From assembly GCF_032854445.1 (NCBI RefSeq), contig NC_088304.1, positions 23,793,513-23,857,512 of the forward strand: 64,000 nt of DNA. Reading direction: 5' to 3'. Of this stretch, positions 1-12,198 are shown one piece after another. The notes beneath the pieces are model-generated. The model did not search any database. It was not told the origin of the DNA and was given only the letters and a program-made list of their open reading frames with translations. Within the stretch, counting starts at the first letter, position 1; the number at the start of each line of letters is the position of its first letter. A program made the position numbers and the translations under genes. Origin of the DNA: Liolophura sinensis (lineage: Eukaryota; Mollusca; Polyplacophora; Chitonida; Chitonidae).

Positions 1-1725
1 TCCCCAAGCGTTGTGTAATGTTAGAAAGCTACATGTACATGGGTATATGAGAGGGGTGAGGGTACTGGGGTAGGGGGAATACATCGTAAATCAAACAGGG
101 CCATGTACCTGGCTTACACTACATAGAGGATGTTATATGGAGGCATGCTTAAGGTCTGATTGTTGACCCCCCCTCTATGTTTATGTCCACAACGTTGTTA
201 TAATAGGCTACCTGAGCAGCCGGGCTTCATGTTGGCATGTGTTATGTGTTTGACAAACTCCAACAGTGATTTCCTGCAGGATCTGGCGCGTTTGTTACCC
301 CAAGACCCTAATCATAAGCTGTCCATATAGGAATATCGTGAAATAGACAGGCCGCAAGCTTAAGGCAGTGTAGCTTTCAGTTATTTTGAAGCAGTTTTGC
401 ATCGTTTGTAGCGGAAATGGAAGTTCTGATGCTGCTACGATGGATATAGCGTTGTGTGTCTTATAAAGCGGCTGGCACAGTGTTTGCTTCCCAATCCTGT
501 TGTTCACCTACAAATTTACCTTGGGCATGGTGCCCTTGGTTGATTTGTTTGAGCGAGTGTTTCCTGACTTTGAGGTTAGTGGTATACTGCGTCATCGCCA
601 CCTCACAGTCGCACTATGACTGCATGATCTTCAGCCCATGTGGGGCCCCAGGAAATGTCAACTGTCAGTAAGTTGAAATGCCATGAGAAACGCTTACTGT
701 TGTGTATCTAAGTGTTAAATATACTTGTAACTTCAGGTGCGATCTGTACTCCTGTTAGGATGGTAAACTTTGCGATGGAATCAGTCTGGTCAAATGATCA
801 GAAATATGTTTGCAGTGTGTTGTTAGTTTTCTCAGATTCCTTACATTGCATATTTATGACAGCTTCTATGTACCCAATGCTTTTAATTTTCTATTCATTT
901 GTTTCTGGTGCCATGTTTAAGAATTTTTCCCTGCGCCCTCAGTATTATAAACCATTGGCCTTTGGCAAGTTACTGATGAACTTTTCTATGCACGTACACA
1001 TTTGTACATCTTGATTTGTCACCAAGGCCCTACATGCAAGCAATCACATCTGTCGAGTGTAAAAGTTGAACATAAGCTGCACCACGGAAACAAATGAACT
1101 TTACAAATACATGTACATTTTACAATTCCTTGTACATACATGTAGATATGTAAGTATGATGTACTGGGACCACCACAAAACATTTACATAATTGTCTAGA
1201 AGTAAATTGGAACAATGTTTCACCTACATTTATTTTACCTGAGACATGTTGTGGTAATTGTAATATTATTTGCTGGATAAAGTTCGCTACATTTTTCAAC
1301 CTGACCTCAAACATATCGGTCACTTGTCTCCTGTAGGCACAGCCACATCGTGGTCAGTTGGTCAATATTTGCTTGTCCTATTTGGAGCAAAATTGAAACA
1401 CAAAGGTCAATATTGACACAATGTGAGAGAAGTATTCAGGTAGGATTCCTGCGAATAGAGCTGATGAAAGGCAGAACATTTGAATTTATCATTCCATAGT
1501 GTTTGCCGAGATCTCTGAGCAATTTGTAATATCCTGATTTGTGTCTGGGAAAACCTGGCTGTGTTTAGCGGGGTTTACAAGTGATGAGAATGTGTGGACA
1601 AATTATACTGGTATTCATGGTGTTGACATAGAAAAGACTCTGGCTTTAGCTGTGAGGACAGCTCTTTTTGTCAGCCCAGCTACCAGTGTAAGGACATGTA
1701 CACGGTGTATTGACTCACTGTTATT

Positions 1726-1895
1726 CTTGAACCTTTTCGCATGTTTACAAGGTCTTTCTGCAAACATATTCTGAAGGCATTATTCTGTGTAGACTGATAA
1801 AATTATACTTTTCTTCTACCCCCTGAAATTGTAGTTTTGTTGCCAAAATTAAATGAAACGTGTGCATAAATTATAAAGAAACTTGTATTATTGAA
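1726..1895 (+). mobile_element. MITE family 1, decayed copy
   Basis: The left end matches the dispersed element that starts CTTCAACCTTTTCGCATG and continues with a body containing TGATAAAATTATA and GTGCATAAATT. The same body occurs at 26248, 27470, 35601 and 37251. The right terminal repeat is eroded in this copy. Confidence 0.6.
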
Positions 1896-2689
1896 ACAGC
1901 AATAATTTAAATCAGAAAGTAGTAAACATATGGTTGTGTTCATTGTTTTCAAGGTTGGACTTGTAGACAAACATGCAGGAGTTTGTTAAGAAGCTAGTTT
2001 GCAATTAAGAGTCATAATGTCAAGATTGTACTTTTATACAACATATATGTGTATTTGTTGCACTATATTTGTTTTATCTTTGCCTACAATCCTTTATCAA
2101 CTACTGTGAACTAATTTCATGCATGAAAACTAGAAAGGATAATATTAGTCACATGGTGACTCGGTGACAGGATACGCAAATATATGGTGTCAGTAATCCT
2201 CATATTCTGCAAGGCGCCAGCCAGCCTATCACTGAGTAACCAAGTTTGTCTGTAAAATATCTATGCGTATGGAGACACTTAGATATTAAAGGTGGGTTTG
2301 TCTTCTGGACATCGCTGTAATATATTTAAGTTAATTGGTTGTACTGTAGTAGGACAGTATATATTGGCCTGGTTTCGTAGCTGAGGATTGTGTTAGATAA
2401 TGCAGACATCAGGACAAACTGTCTTGTCTATTGTGATAACTGTCTTTACACCTGGACTTGATGTCTTGTCTGTGTTCAGCCACCATTCAGCTTCACTCTG
2501 CCTAGATTATCACCCAGGTAAGATAACCACACCTGAGAAGGTAAAACTTAATGAGCTGGCTCACCTGATATATAGCCAATCAGTCTCCGGCTTATGAACG
2601 CAGCAACTAACATTTGGCCAATGGGAGATACCCGTGTGTAAAACTTAAACAACTTTTTTGTGTATGAGTGAGAAGATAATATTATGGTG

Positions 2690-2815
2690 AGAAGAAACCC
2701 ACGATCATCAGCAGGTTGCTGGCAAACGTTCCGACGTAGGACAAGAGGGGAAGCAGACATGAACTGGACTTGAACTCACAACGATCGCACTGAGGCTATT
2801 AAGGCGCTTGTACGA
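2690..2815 (-). mobile_element. SINE family 1, diverged fragment
   Basis: On the - strand this holds a B-box-like GTGAGTTCAAGTCCAG and the following core that ends in the complement of AACCCACGATCATC. It corresponds to the middle of the full copy at 52769-53055. The 3' tail is missing. Confidence 0.6.
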
Positions 2816-3264
2816 AAACATCTTAGAAATACACCATACTCTGTTTGGTTTTGGCCCGCACTGTTATTTCGCTTAAGGTAAACCAATGTCTCTGGCTGAC
2901 AAAGTGTAATCTACATTGTTTGAGACTCAAGCTACTGAAGAGATGGGTAGGCAAGTCAAATACATAACTCCCTGAGTAAAATTATAACAAAATATGACAA
3001 TCAAAAGTATATATCCAGTTAACTTCTTTATTAGGCGCCCATGCATAAGCGTGTCACAGTGAAAAAATTTAATCTGAACTGTAAAAGCTTGCTTACATTA
3101 TCCCATAATGCACCACACGCACGTCAGTTTATCGAACAAAACAACAGTCCGCTATAAAATCAATGATAATGACAATATAATTTACTGGATGTAGGCAAAG
3201 ATAAAACAAATATAGTACAACAAATACACGTATATGTTGTATAAAAGTACAATCTTGACATTTT

Positions 3265-3482
3265 CACTGATACGATGGCGGCCAGCATTATGGTCGTTGG
3301 AAACTGGGCAGAGCCCGGGGGAAACCCACGACCATCTGCAGGTTCCTGGCAGACCTTCCCACGTACGCACGGAGAGGAAGCCAGCATGAGCTGGACTTGA
3401 ACTCACAGCGTCCGCATTGGTGAGAGACTCCTGGGTCATTACGCTGCGCTAGCGCGCTAACCAACTGAGCCACGGAGGCCCC
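3265..3482 (-). mobile_element. tRNA-derived SINE, family 1
   Basis: Read on the - strand, the element starts GGGGCCTCCGTGGCTCAGTT, an A-box-like tRNA head. A B-box-like GTGAGTTCAAGTCCAG follows, and then the family core (complement of AAACCCACGACCATCTGCAG). It stops inside the tail, at the complement of GCGGCCAGCATTATGG. The tRNA head is well preserved, but the part beyond the anticodon stem is not a functional tRNA. Confidence 0.85.
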
Positions 3483-4139
3483 TGTTCAGGTAGAGGCATA
3501 TGTGAACTTCACAAAAACTCTTATATAATCTGTCTTGTTCAGAGAACATTTATATTATGCGCCCAAAAGCTCTTTATCAAATGTGCTCTCATCACTCCAC
3601 AGCAGTCGGGTTTTCTTCCTTGACTATTCCCAGTTTCAAACTCTTTGACAACACAGAAACCTATACTGATGTTATCTGAGTCATGTTCTACGCTTACCAC
3701 TGTTTGTTTGGTGTGTGAAGGTGTGTGTAGGTAAATATATGTGTAACAGGAAAAACCTACCTGTAATCTCCAGGTGAGAATGGCTTAACTTCACCGTTGA
3801 CACAGACAAAACTGCTAACACACTCATTTGTTAAGGAATCCCCCCTGGATGTAGTTTTGTCTCACCTGGAAATGACCCTGCTTACCTGGCCAAACATCAA
3901 GGGTGTGTTCCTGGATGTGGACACTTTACTGGACAAGGTGTGACTCGTTAGCATTGTCCAGGTGAAGTCATCTCCCACGCGATGATAGAGCTTTAGGAGG
4001 ATTTCCTCTTGACCAGGGCTGAGCTGTTTTGATGACAGCGTAGATAACTTGGGATCAATATGAGTAGGTAACCGTATAAAGGTGACAGTATTATTTAGGG
4101 GATTAACCTGCCATAGTTGGATTTACCAGAGCTTAGGGT

Positions 4140-4960
4140 CGTGGCTGAATGGTCTTCTGGTAGTTCACAGACTGTCCTCTGATAGTTCATGGCTTGTTTT
4201 CTGGTAGTTCACAGAGTGTCCTCTGGTAGTGCACAGGTTGTCCTCTGGTAGTTTACAGTGTGTCCTCTGGTAGCTCATGGCTTGTCCTCTGATAGTTCAC
4301 AGCTTGTCCTCTGATGGTTCACAGCATGTCCTTTGATGGTTCATGGCTTGTCTTCTGGGACGAGTTGCTCAGGAGTGTATTAAAAATATGCCAGGCTAAA
4401 AACTTAATACCAGTCTCATCCTAATGCAAAATAAATGACACTTTAGTCTGGACTAACATTAAGACTGGGTTTAAGTGTTGATACACTATTGAACAACTGG
4501 GCCCTGGTGGTTCATGGCTTGTTCTGAGGTAGTTCATAGCTTGTCCTAAGGTAGTTCATGGCTTAATTGTTTTGAGATAGTTTGTCCAGTCATACAAGTA
4601 GGAAACGTTCATGGCTTAATGATTTTCAGATAGTTCATGGCTTAATGGTCTTCAGATAGTTCATGGCTTACTGGTCTTCAGATAGTTCATGGCTTATTGG
4701 TCTTCAGATAGTTCATGGCTTATTAGTCTTCAGATAGTTCATGGCTTAATGGTCTTCAGATAGTTCATGGCTTAACGGTCTTCAGATAGTTCATGGCTTA
4801 ATGGTCTTCAGATAGTTCATGGCTAGCCCTTAGGAACTTAAATTATGGCGTGTCCTCTGGAATGACTGATGACTTGTATGCTGCAGATGATTGATATGGT
4901 CATGGCTTAATTGTCTTGATGGTTCATGAATTACCTTTAGGTAGTTCAGGGCCTGTCTTT
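4140..4960. repeat. minisatellite, 26-30 bp units, two blocks
   Basis: The first block (about 4140-4365) repeats a 28-30 bp unit around GTCCTCTGGTAGTTCACAG. The second block (about 4555-4840) repeats a 26 bp unit, CTTCAGATAGTTCATGGCTT plus six bases, with degenerate copies to 4960. The blocks are separated by a piece of a MITE family 3 element. The array lies within intron or upstream sequence of TTC28, far from any exon. Confidence 0.85.
4385..4505. mobile_element. MITE family 3, partial copy between two minisatellite blocks
   Basis: The right end TTGAACAACTGGGCCC and the body words TTAATACCAG and TTAAGACTGG match the dispersed element seen whole at 21836-22070 and 34642-34907. It appears to have inserted into the minisatellite. 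Confidence 0.5.
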
Positions 4961-6574
4961 AGGTAGTCCACAGCTTGTTTTCAAGTAGTTCATGATATAG
5001 TTTGTCGCCAGGGTAGCTTTTATCCATGCCTTAATTGCCCAGATAATTCCAAGCTGAGCATTTGTCACAGCATTGCAACATAGTGTTGTACCTTCAGGCT
5101 GAATCATTTTGGACCATCTGGCTAAGATGGAGTGGATACGTCCTGATAGAGATGGGCTAAATTTCACTGGTCACATGACCACATTTGATCCATGGAATCG
5201 GCTTGCATAATCATGATAATCAACAAAAAAATGTCCACAAAAATAATTAATATTTTTAAAATTAGTAGTCTATAGACTCTATATTTTTGTCTGTCATTAT
5301 GTGTGGAGTTTTATATTTCTTAGCTGTAAGTCAGTGCTCTTTAGTCAGTGGTCTTTTGCATCCTACATACAGTCGTTGTCATGTGACCAAATTAGCATGA
5401 TGTAAAAACGTTACGTCCCACATGTGCACACAGTGTCCCTATCTCAAGGATTAAGCCAAGAGAGAGACCTGTTTTTGTTTGCCTTTGGTTACGTCTTTTT
5501 GTTATCCTGAGATTAAAAAAAAATAATTTTGTATATTTTGCTTTTTGCCCTTCAGAGATGACAGATATAGAGTAGCGTGTGGTGGCAGCATTTAATTACC
5601 TACCTCATTAGGCTTGTCTAATGTGGGTATTGTTTAGTAGAACAAAGAGAGTAGAAAACATTCATGACAATGCCTTTGACACCTGTGTGTGTACAGTTAA
5701 GCAACAGGTTACCAGGGTAATTATACATGTAAATGGCGTATGGCAGGCGAGATGTACCTTGGTGCAGGGGAGGTAACTCCTTTTGTACCGGCTATATTTT
5801 TGCTGTGGAAATTTCTGAGTTCACAGAAAGCAAATGGCAGCTAGTACAAGGTTAGAACACTTGTACTGACATATACTGCACCTGTAGGTGTCAGCGTAAT
5901 GTCAGAAGAATGTTAACTGTCTACTTTGCAAATTGGAATGTAAAATGAATTCTAAATTTATATTATTTTCATTTTCATGCCTTTTAGGCATTCTGATCCA
6001 CTCATTAGCTCTAATTATTCAAGGAATTGTCAGCTTAAATGCTGGTATCAACATATAAATCTAATACATGTACAGCCTTAGCTTAATCAGGGTTGATTAT
6101 GTTACCGATGTTTGTCATAGTTGTGATTCAACATGAGCTGTTAACAATAATGACAAGTCGTTAAATGACCATGGCATTGACTACCCAGGTACACCTGTAT
6201 CTTTGTTGTGGTATTTTCAAATAGCTTTTTTCATTAACTGAGAATAAAATAGCGTTTTATTTGAAAGATGGTGTGATTAATGGAGTTGATTTTTGCTGGC
6301 CTTGGTGACAGTTTGGACAAGATATGGCCTATTTTCTGCATGTGTGCCTGATATCTTTGGCTTGTTGACTGTTTTTCTCTTGAACACTTTTCACCTTGTT
6401 TAATGTTTTTTTCTGTGCTAAGCACTTCAGTATACATGGAACTCATCAAGGCATATAATCTTGTGCAATAAAAAAAGAACTGAAAAAGGAAACAAAAAAC
6501 AACCGTAGCTGTGGTTGATTTTTTGATCAGAATTTGTTTTGCATATAAAATATTATATATGTTAATTTGGCCGT

Positions 6575-6710
6575 CACAGGCTCATTTGGCTTATACCCTG
6601 GTGTTTCTGCACCTGATTGGCCCCCAGACTCATCAGGTCACAAGTTCAAACCCTGTTCTTGCCTTGTCAGCCGCAGGCTTACTGCAGAAGCAGGGAAGCC
6701 TACTCACTTC
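6575..6710 (+). mobile_element. possible tRNA-derived SINE head
   Basis: A B-box-like CAAGTTCAAACCCTG at about 6640 follows a tRNA-like segment starting near CTTATACCCTGGTGTTTCTG. It belongs to a different family from the other SINEs in the window. The call rests only on the box motif. Confidence 0.3.
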
Positions 6711-6833
6711 TTCCACTCACAAACCTGCTACACATTTAAATACCAGTCTGTATTGTGACTCATGAATAAGGGGTATATCTCAAGAAACAGCTAGCATTTT
6801 AAATCATTGAAATGTTTCTGTTGTATTTTTCAG

Positions 6834-6981
6834 GCATATCTGAGAGAAGGTGTGGCGTTACAATGCCTGGGTCAGCACGGAGATGCCCTGGTGGCGTTCG
6901 CCAGGGGGCTAGCCCAGGACCCCACCAATACACATCTTCTACAGGGCATTATCGATGCTGCACTCAAATCTCCACTCAAAG
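6834..6981 (+). CDS. TTC28: TTC28 exon 1 of 14 in window
   Basis: Starts in phase 0 after TTTTTCAG and ends in phase 1 before GTATGT. It encodes 49 residues beginning AYLREGVALQCLGQHGDALV, which is TPR helix sequence matching the N-terminal TPR block of vertebrate TTC28. Confidence 0.9.
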
Positions 6982-9900
6982 GTATGTTGACTTTGCTTGA
7001 TATACATTAACTTATTGAATGCTACACGAGCATTTGTATCAGTATTGTCAGAGCATCGAAATTGTACTGTTCATTTTGTTAAAATGTTGGATGTTTGACT
7101 TATTAGCTCGTCTTACCAAGCAGGGAGAGGTACCATGAGAAGGGGATCAGATGGTGTTGGTGTCTAGTTTAGTTAAAGTTTTTGGCGAATCATACAGATG
7201 CAGTGGCCATCCTTAATACATAAACAGCACATCAAAAAAATGGGTAGCAATTTGCATATCAAAGACCAAGGAAGTCTTTTTGAATCAAAGCTGACCATTT
7301 TGCTCAACTGTTCACAGGTTATTGTCACTTTTCATACCACATGAATTGACAAATACAGTTTGCTATTTGCATATCAAAGACCTTTGTAGTAAATTTATGC
7401 ACAAACTCCACTCATTGTCTTTTACTACCACAATTATTTACAACTCTATAGCAGTGGAAGTCATTGCTCTACAATCCTTTATAATTTTGGTCTTTCTTGT
7501 TGATTTAATGGCAAGACGTTAGCACTATATAATTAGAGGATAATATCTGTGCTTGCGGGTGTCAACCATTCACAAAGTGTTCCCTGGTTCATTTGGTACT
7601 GGCTTTGGTCGTATGTTCTCTGACTACCTTATTAGATGACTTGGCCAGGAAAGGCCATCTGTACTGATATGCAGCCATGGACATTGGATGTACACTTTTT
7701 GTTAAGTATATTTTCCATTCAGAATCACATTAGAGAGGTCAAAATGGTGGATCGTTTACACGTGCTTAATAGATAAAGAGAAAACTGATGACCTCAGATT
7801 AAGCCCAGGTCATCTTGAAGATGATTTTGTATCATGCAAATATTCACTATTCCACGAGATGGAGAAGGTGAAGCTGGACAAGAGCCCCTATTTCCATTGT
7901 TGGTTTTTCTTGGAAGCGAGGAAGCTGTAATCAGAATTTTGCTTTTGTAAGCCAAGCTGAAGTCAGTATTCCACCAGCTGGAGAAGGTGAAGCTGGACAA
8001 GGGCCCCTGTTTCTGTTGTTTTTTTTTTTTTGTCTCGGAACTGAGGAAGCTGTAATCAGAATTTTGCTTTTGTAAGCCAAGCTGAAGTCAGTATTCCACC
8101 AGCTGGAGAAGGTGAAGCTGGACAAGAGCCCCTGTTTCTGTCGGGGTTTTTTTGTCTCGGAACTGAGGAAGCTGTAATCAGAATTTTGCTTTTGTAAGCC
8201 AAGCTGAAGTCAGTATTCCACCAGCTGGAGAAGGTGAAGCTGGACAAGAGCCCCTGTTTCTGTCGGGGTTTTTTTGTCTCGGAACTGAGGAAGCTGTAAT
8301 CAGAATTTTGCTTTTGTAAGCCAAGCTGAAGTCAGTATTCCACCAGCTGGAGAAGGTGAAGCTGGACAAGAGCCCCTGTTTCTGTCGGGGTTTTTTTGTC
8401 TCGGAATCGAGGAAGCTGTAATCAGAATTTTTTTTTGTAAGCCAAGCTGGAGTCAGTATTCCACCAGCTGGTGAAGGCATAGTCAAGTTCCCCATCTGCC
8501 TTGTTCTTTACTACCATTGTTCTGGTTTGTGTTGGTTTGTTTTCGTCAGCCAAACTGGAGCAAGTGTTCCAGCAGGCATGGCAGGTAGAGATGCAAAGTA
8601 CTAACCAATCACCTATGTTGTGTTTCCATTGTTTTTTTTTCTCAGCAACCAAAGAAGCTGGAATCAATCCTATTACTCCAGTGTTCCAGCAGTTGGAGAA
8701 GCTGAAGTCAGTCATGTTATTTTTGTTTTTCAGCCAAGCTGGAGCCCGTGTTCCAGCAGCTGGAGAAGATGAAGCTGGACAAGAGCCCGTTTGTGGTGAT
8801 ATCCGTGATTGGTCAGGAGCTGTTGGGGAGCAGTCATTACAGCCCAGCTATCAGCGTGCTGGAGTCCGCGTTGAAGATCGGCAGCTGCAGTATGAAGCTG
8901 CGAGGGTCAGTGTTCTCTGCTCTCAGCAGCGCCCACTGGGGACTGGGCAACATGGACAAGGCTGTGGTGTACATGCAGCACGACCTGGCCGTGGCACGAC
9001 AGCTAGGTAGGTGCAACTGGTGCAACAGGCACAGTTCACAGTTTAAATTTATCACTTTATAACCAGAATCATGCTCAACTGTAAAACAGGTATACACGCA
9101 ATTGTAGCAGGAACATTTAGTTGCTTTTTTTCACACTTTACCAACACCGATAGCACAGTTGGTAAAGCATCTGCTTTGGAAGCGGTAGATCCAAGATAAA
9201 TCCTGGGTCTAGTTGACCCGTATCAGTATAATGGCTCGGGCGGGGTGGCTCACTTGCCTTCGGTAAGCCGTCTCAGTAAAGCAGCACTAGATCAAAGATC
9301 AGTGGAAATCTGTCCTGCAACAAGGGGCACATTACATCCACTCTAAGGATTCCTTCGTCGTTATATGACTGATAAATTGTTAAGTTTGACGTTAAATCCC
9401 AAGCAGTAAGTCACTCACAGTTAATTTCATCTAATGAACAACATATTCATATCTTCTCTTGAAAAAAGAAACTGTGAAAGAGATGTGATTCTTTGCTTTC
9501 AACACTGCTGATATCTGAGGAGAGCTAAATCCCTAGAGTTCATTTATATCTAATATAGACTGTATAGACTAGAGAATGGGCTATCAAGCTGTAAATTGAG
9601 TACTGGTCAGGATGCAGTGAATGGGGGGAGTCTGGTGCTTTTGGCATAGCATTTCAATTTCCTTGTAGCTGATACAAGGAAATAATGTCACTGAAGTGAA
9701 GTTGAAAATAGCAGAAAATTTCCAAGGTATAAACAAATACACAAAAACAAATGAATCTTTTTTATGCCTCAGCCAAATCATACTCTTTGAGTTCGTACTG
9801 AATGAGGGAGGAAGTCTTAGCAAAGCTCAAAGTGAGGGTTTTGTCTTTTAGAAAGTATTAATTGAGCATCAAAGTTCTTCTCACTCATCCTTGAAATTGA

Positions 9901-12128
9901 CAATACAGAAAAGCAGTTTATATTTTTTGTTTTTCTTCTGAATCTCACTTTGCATTCTTTTCACTTCTTTTAACTACACCTACCAGACAGACAATATCAA
10001 TTACAAACTGTTGTTGTCAAAATCCATTAATTAATGAAACATTATCAAGTTTATTGTAATGTCACATTCATTAATTATCTGATAGCACACAATCATTGTC
10101 ATTGTTTGCTGGGTAGTCAACATTATCTACTGATAAGATAATCTGATAATGCCAATTTGTCAATATCACCTGATTTAATCAGATTTGTTTCATCTGCATC
10201 TTTGTTTGAGTTTCCTGTCATTCTATAAAACTCCTGTTTGTCTGTCTTTCTTTACTCATTACAGGTGTACATTGCCTTTGTTTTCTTGATTTTAATAAAA
10301 TTGCCGTGGTCTATATATACCTGGCTTAATCCAGAACAATATGTGTACGGCATAAAACATATCATGTAATGGAAAGATCTGCCATGCAGCAGACTGCAAG
10401 ATAGTTGTGGTTTTCCCCCTGGGTCTTTATTCTCGCCATATGCCTGCCATCATACTTGTATAAGTAAAATGTACTTGAGTGGGCGTGAAACTCCAATCAA
10501 AGAAATAAAGTCACTCGTACTACTTGTAGGTACTTTATATCTCTGCTAGTAATTTTATTAATTTTTAGTACACCAGGCCTGCTCTTTTTAGCCAGTTGAA
10601 ATCCAGAACTATTTTGACCTTGACACCTTATAATCATTATGACTGATAACTGATAATTATTGATTTTAGTATGCAGTTACCATACAGGTGTTGCTGTTAT
10701 TGCTTTGCTATGTCACTTTGCTTGTCATTCATGTGTAAGGGGAGGTAACTCGTACCTAGCTCAACGGAGAAGCAATGACCCTTGCAGAGTGTATATGTAC
10801 ACATACCTGTATGTATATAAATAGCCCTATTGTGACTTGAGTGGTAGGAAAACAGTTAGGGTTAGGCTGACAAAACCTGTGTGGCTATGGAGCGTTTACT
10901 GTGGCTATGGGGAGAAAGGTTACCTGTGCTTAACTAAGCAGGTTTGTGCAAAGTACTGTGTGAATGAACATCTTTAACTTCAGCTGTACACTGAGCAAAA
11001 GTTTGCCTGTGGTACAAATGGCTAACCCATCTACATGTACCTGTGGTGGCCATGTTAACTGTCTGTCATCTGGGGGCTTTTATTGTATGAAGAGAACTTG
11101 CACATCTGGTAATCATGGACCCCGTTAGAGGATATTCACAGGTGAGTTATAATACAAATAAATTGTTCACTTGGATGGAAGCTTTCATGTAGAACGTGGT
11201 CTGAGAAACAAGGGCGTTCGGTAAAAGTGTCACCGGTTCACCTATTTTTCTGTCATTGAGATAAATCTTCTTTAATTGTCATAAAACATTACTTTTCGTG
11301 ATGAAATTTACATTATTTCCAGTAGGATATCATTCTACCATCCAAGGAAACAGAACTCTTGAGAATCAAGTAAAATGAGTATTCTAGTCATGGGCGAAAC
11401 TTGAGGCCAAATACCTTGTTGTGAGTGAAACTTGAGGCCAAATGTCTAGTCGTGACTGAAACTTGAAGCCAAATATCTAGTCATGGGCGAAACTTGAGGC
11501 CAAATACCTTGTTGTGAGTGAAACTTGAGGCCAAATGTCTAGTCGTGACTGAAACTTGAAGCCAAATATCTAGTCATGGGCAAAACTTGAGGCCAAATAT
11601 CTTGTTGTGAGTGAAACTTGAGGCTAAATGTCTAGTCGTGACTGAAACTTGAAGCCAAATATCTAGTCATGGGTGAAACTTGAGGCCAAATACCTAGTCA
11701 TGAGTGAAACTTAAGGCCAAATTGAGGCCAAATATCTATCGTGGGCGAAACTGGAGGCCAAGTACCTAGTCATGGGAGAAGCTTGAGGCCAAATATCTAG
11801 TCATGGGCGAAACTTGAGGCCAAAAATACAGTAGGTGCAAAGTCAATGCCATTGACAGATTTTTAATACCTCTATGACATGACAACTGTCTCTTTACAAT
11901 TGTAAGAAATTAGTGATTTTTTTACATTACACCAGTACAAAATGACTGTGCATCTAGAGTTATACAATACAAGAAAAAATTTGCTTATATAATAATATGA
12001 AATGGCAGCATTCTGTACTTTATGAACTACAGTATTTTCTGAAAAGTTACACAAATGGGACATTTCTTTACATGAAAAGCCTCCTGTACCTTTAAGAGAA
12101 ATCCTTATATTTTGTGCATGCACTACCT

Positions 12129-12198
<70 letters not shown>

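Larger units (their letters stand above)
1..6833 (+). other. intronic or upstream sequence of TTC28
   Basis: No coding exon is supported here. Vertebrate TTC28 has a short N-terminal TPR block before the segment encoded by the exon at 6834. I looked for a matching exon on the + strand and did not find one, so it probably lies left of the window. The stretch holds SINE pieces (2690-2815, 3265-3482), an old inverted-repeat element (1726-1895), a minisatellite (4140-4960) and otherwise AT-rich sequence with no recognisable structure at 1-1700, 1900-2680, 3490-4130 and 4970-6570. Confidence 0.6.
6982..8733 (+). other. TTC28 intron with splice-site minisatellite
   Basis: 6982-7829 is ordinary AT-rich intron with nothing recognised. 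7830-8500 is a tandem array built from the next exon's start, and 8540-8700 holds two more diverged copies. Confidence 0.8.

Noticed and set aside
456-671. A possible upstream TTC28 exon ending CAACTGTCAG/TAAGTT
   Set aside because: The translation shows no TPR pattern or similarity to the N-terminal part of TTC28 in any frame, and the donor is not convincing.
3440-3482. A tRNA gene on the - strand
   Set aside because: The A- and B-boxes are there, but the sequence continues into the SINE core and tail seen at ten or more other sites, and a full cloverleaf is not evident.
8178-9010. Frames on both strands across the 122 bp repeats and exon 8734
   Set aside because: One is antisense of the repeats. 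The + strand frame 8501-9010 reads the TTC28 exon in the wrong frame.
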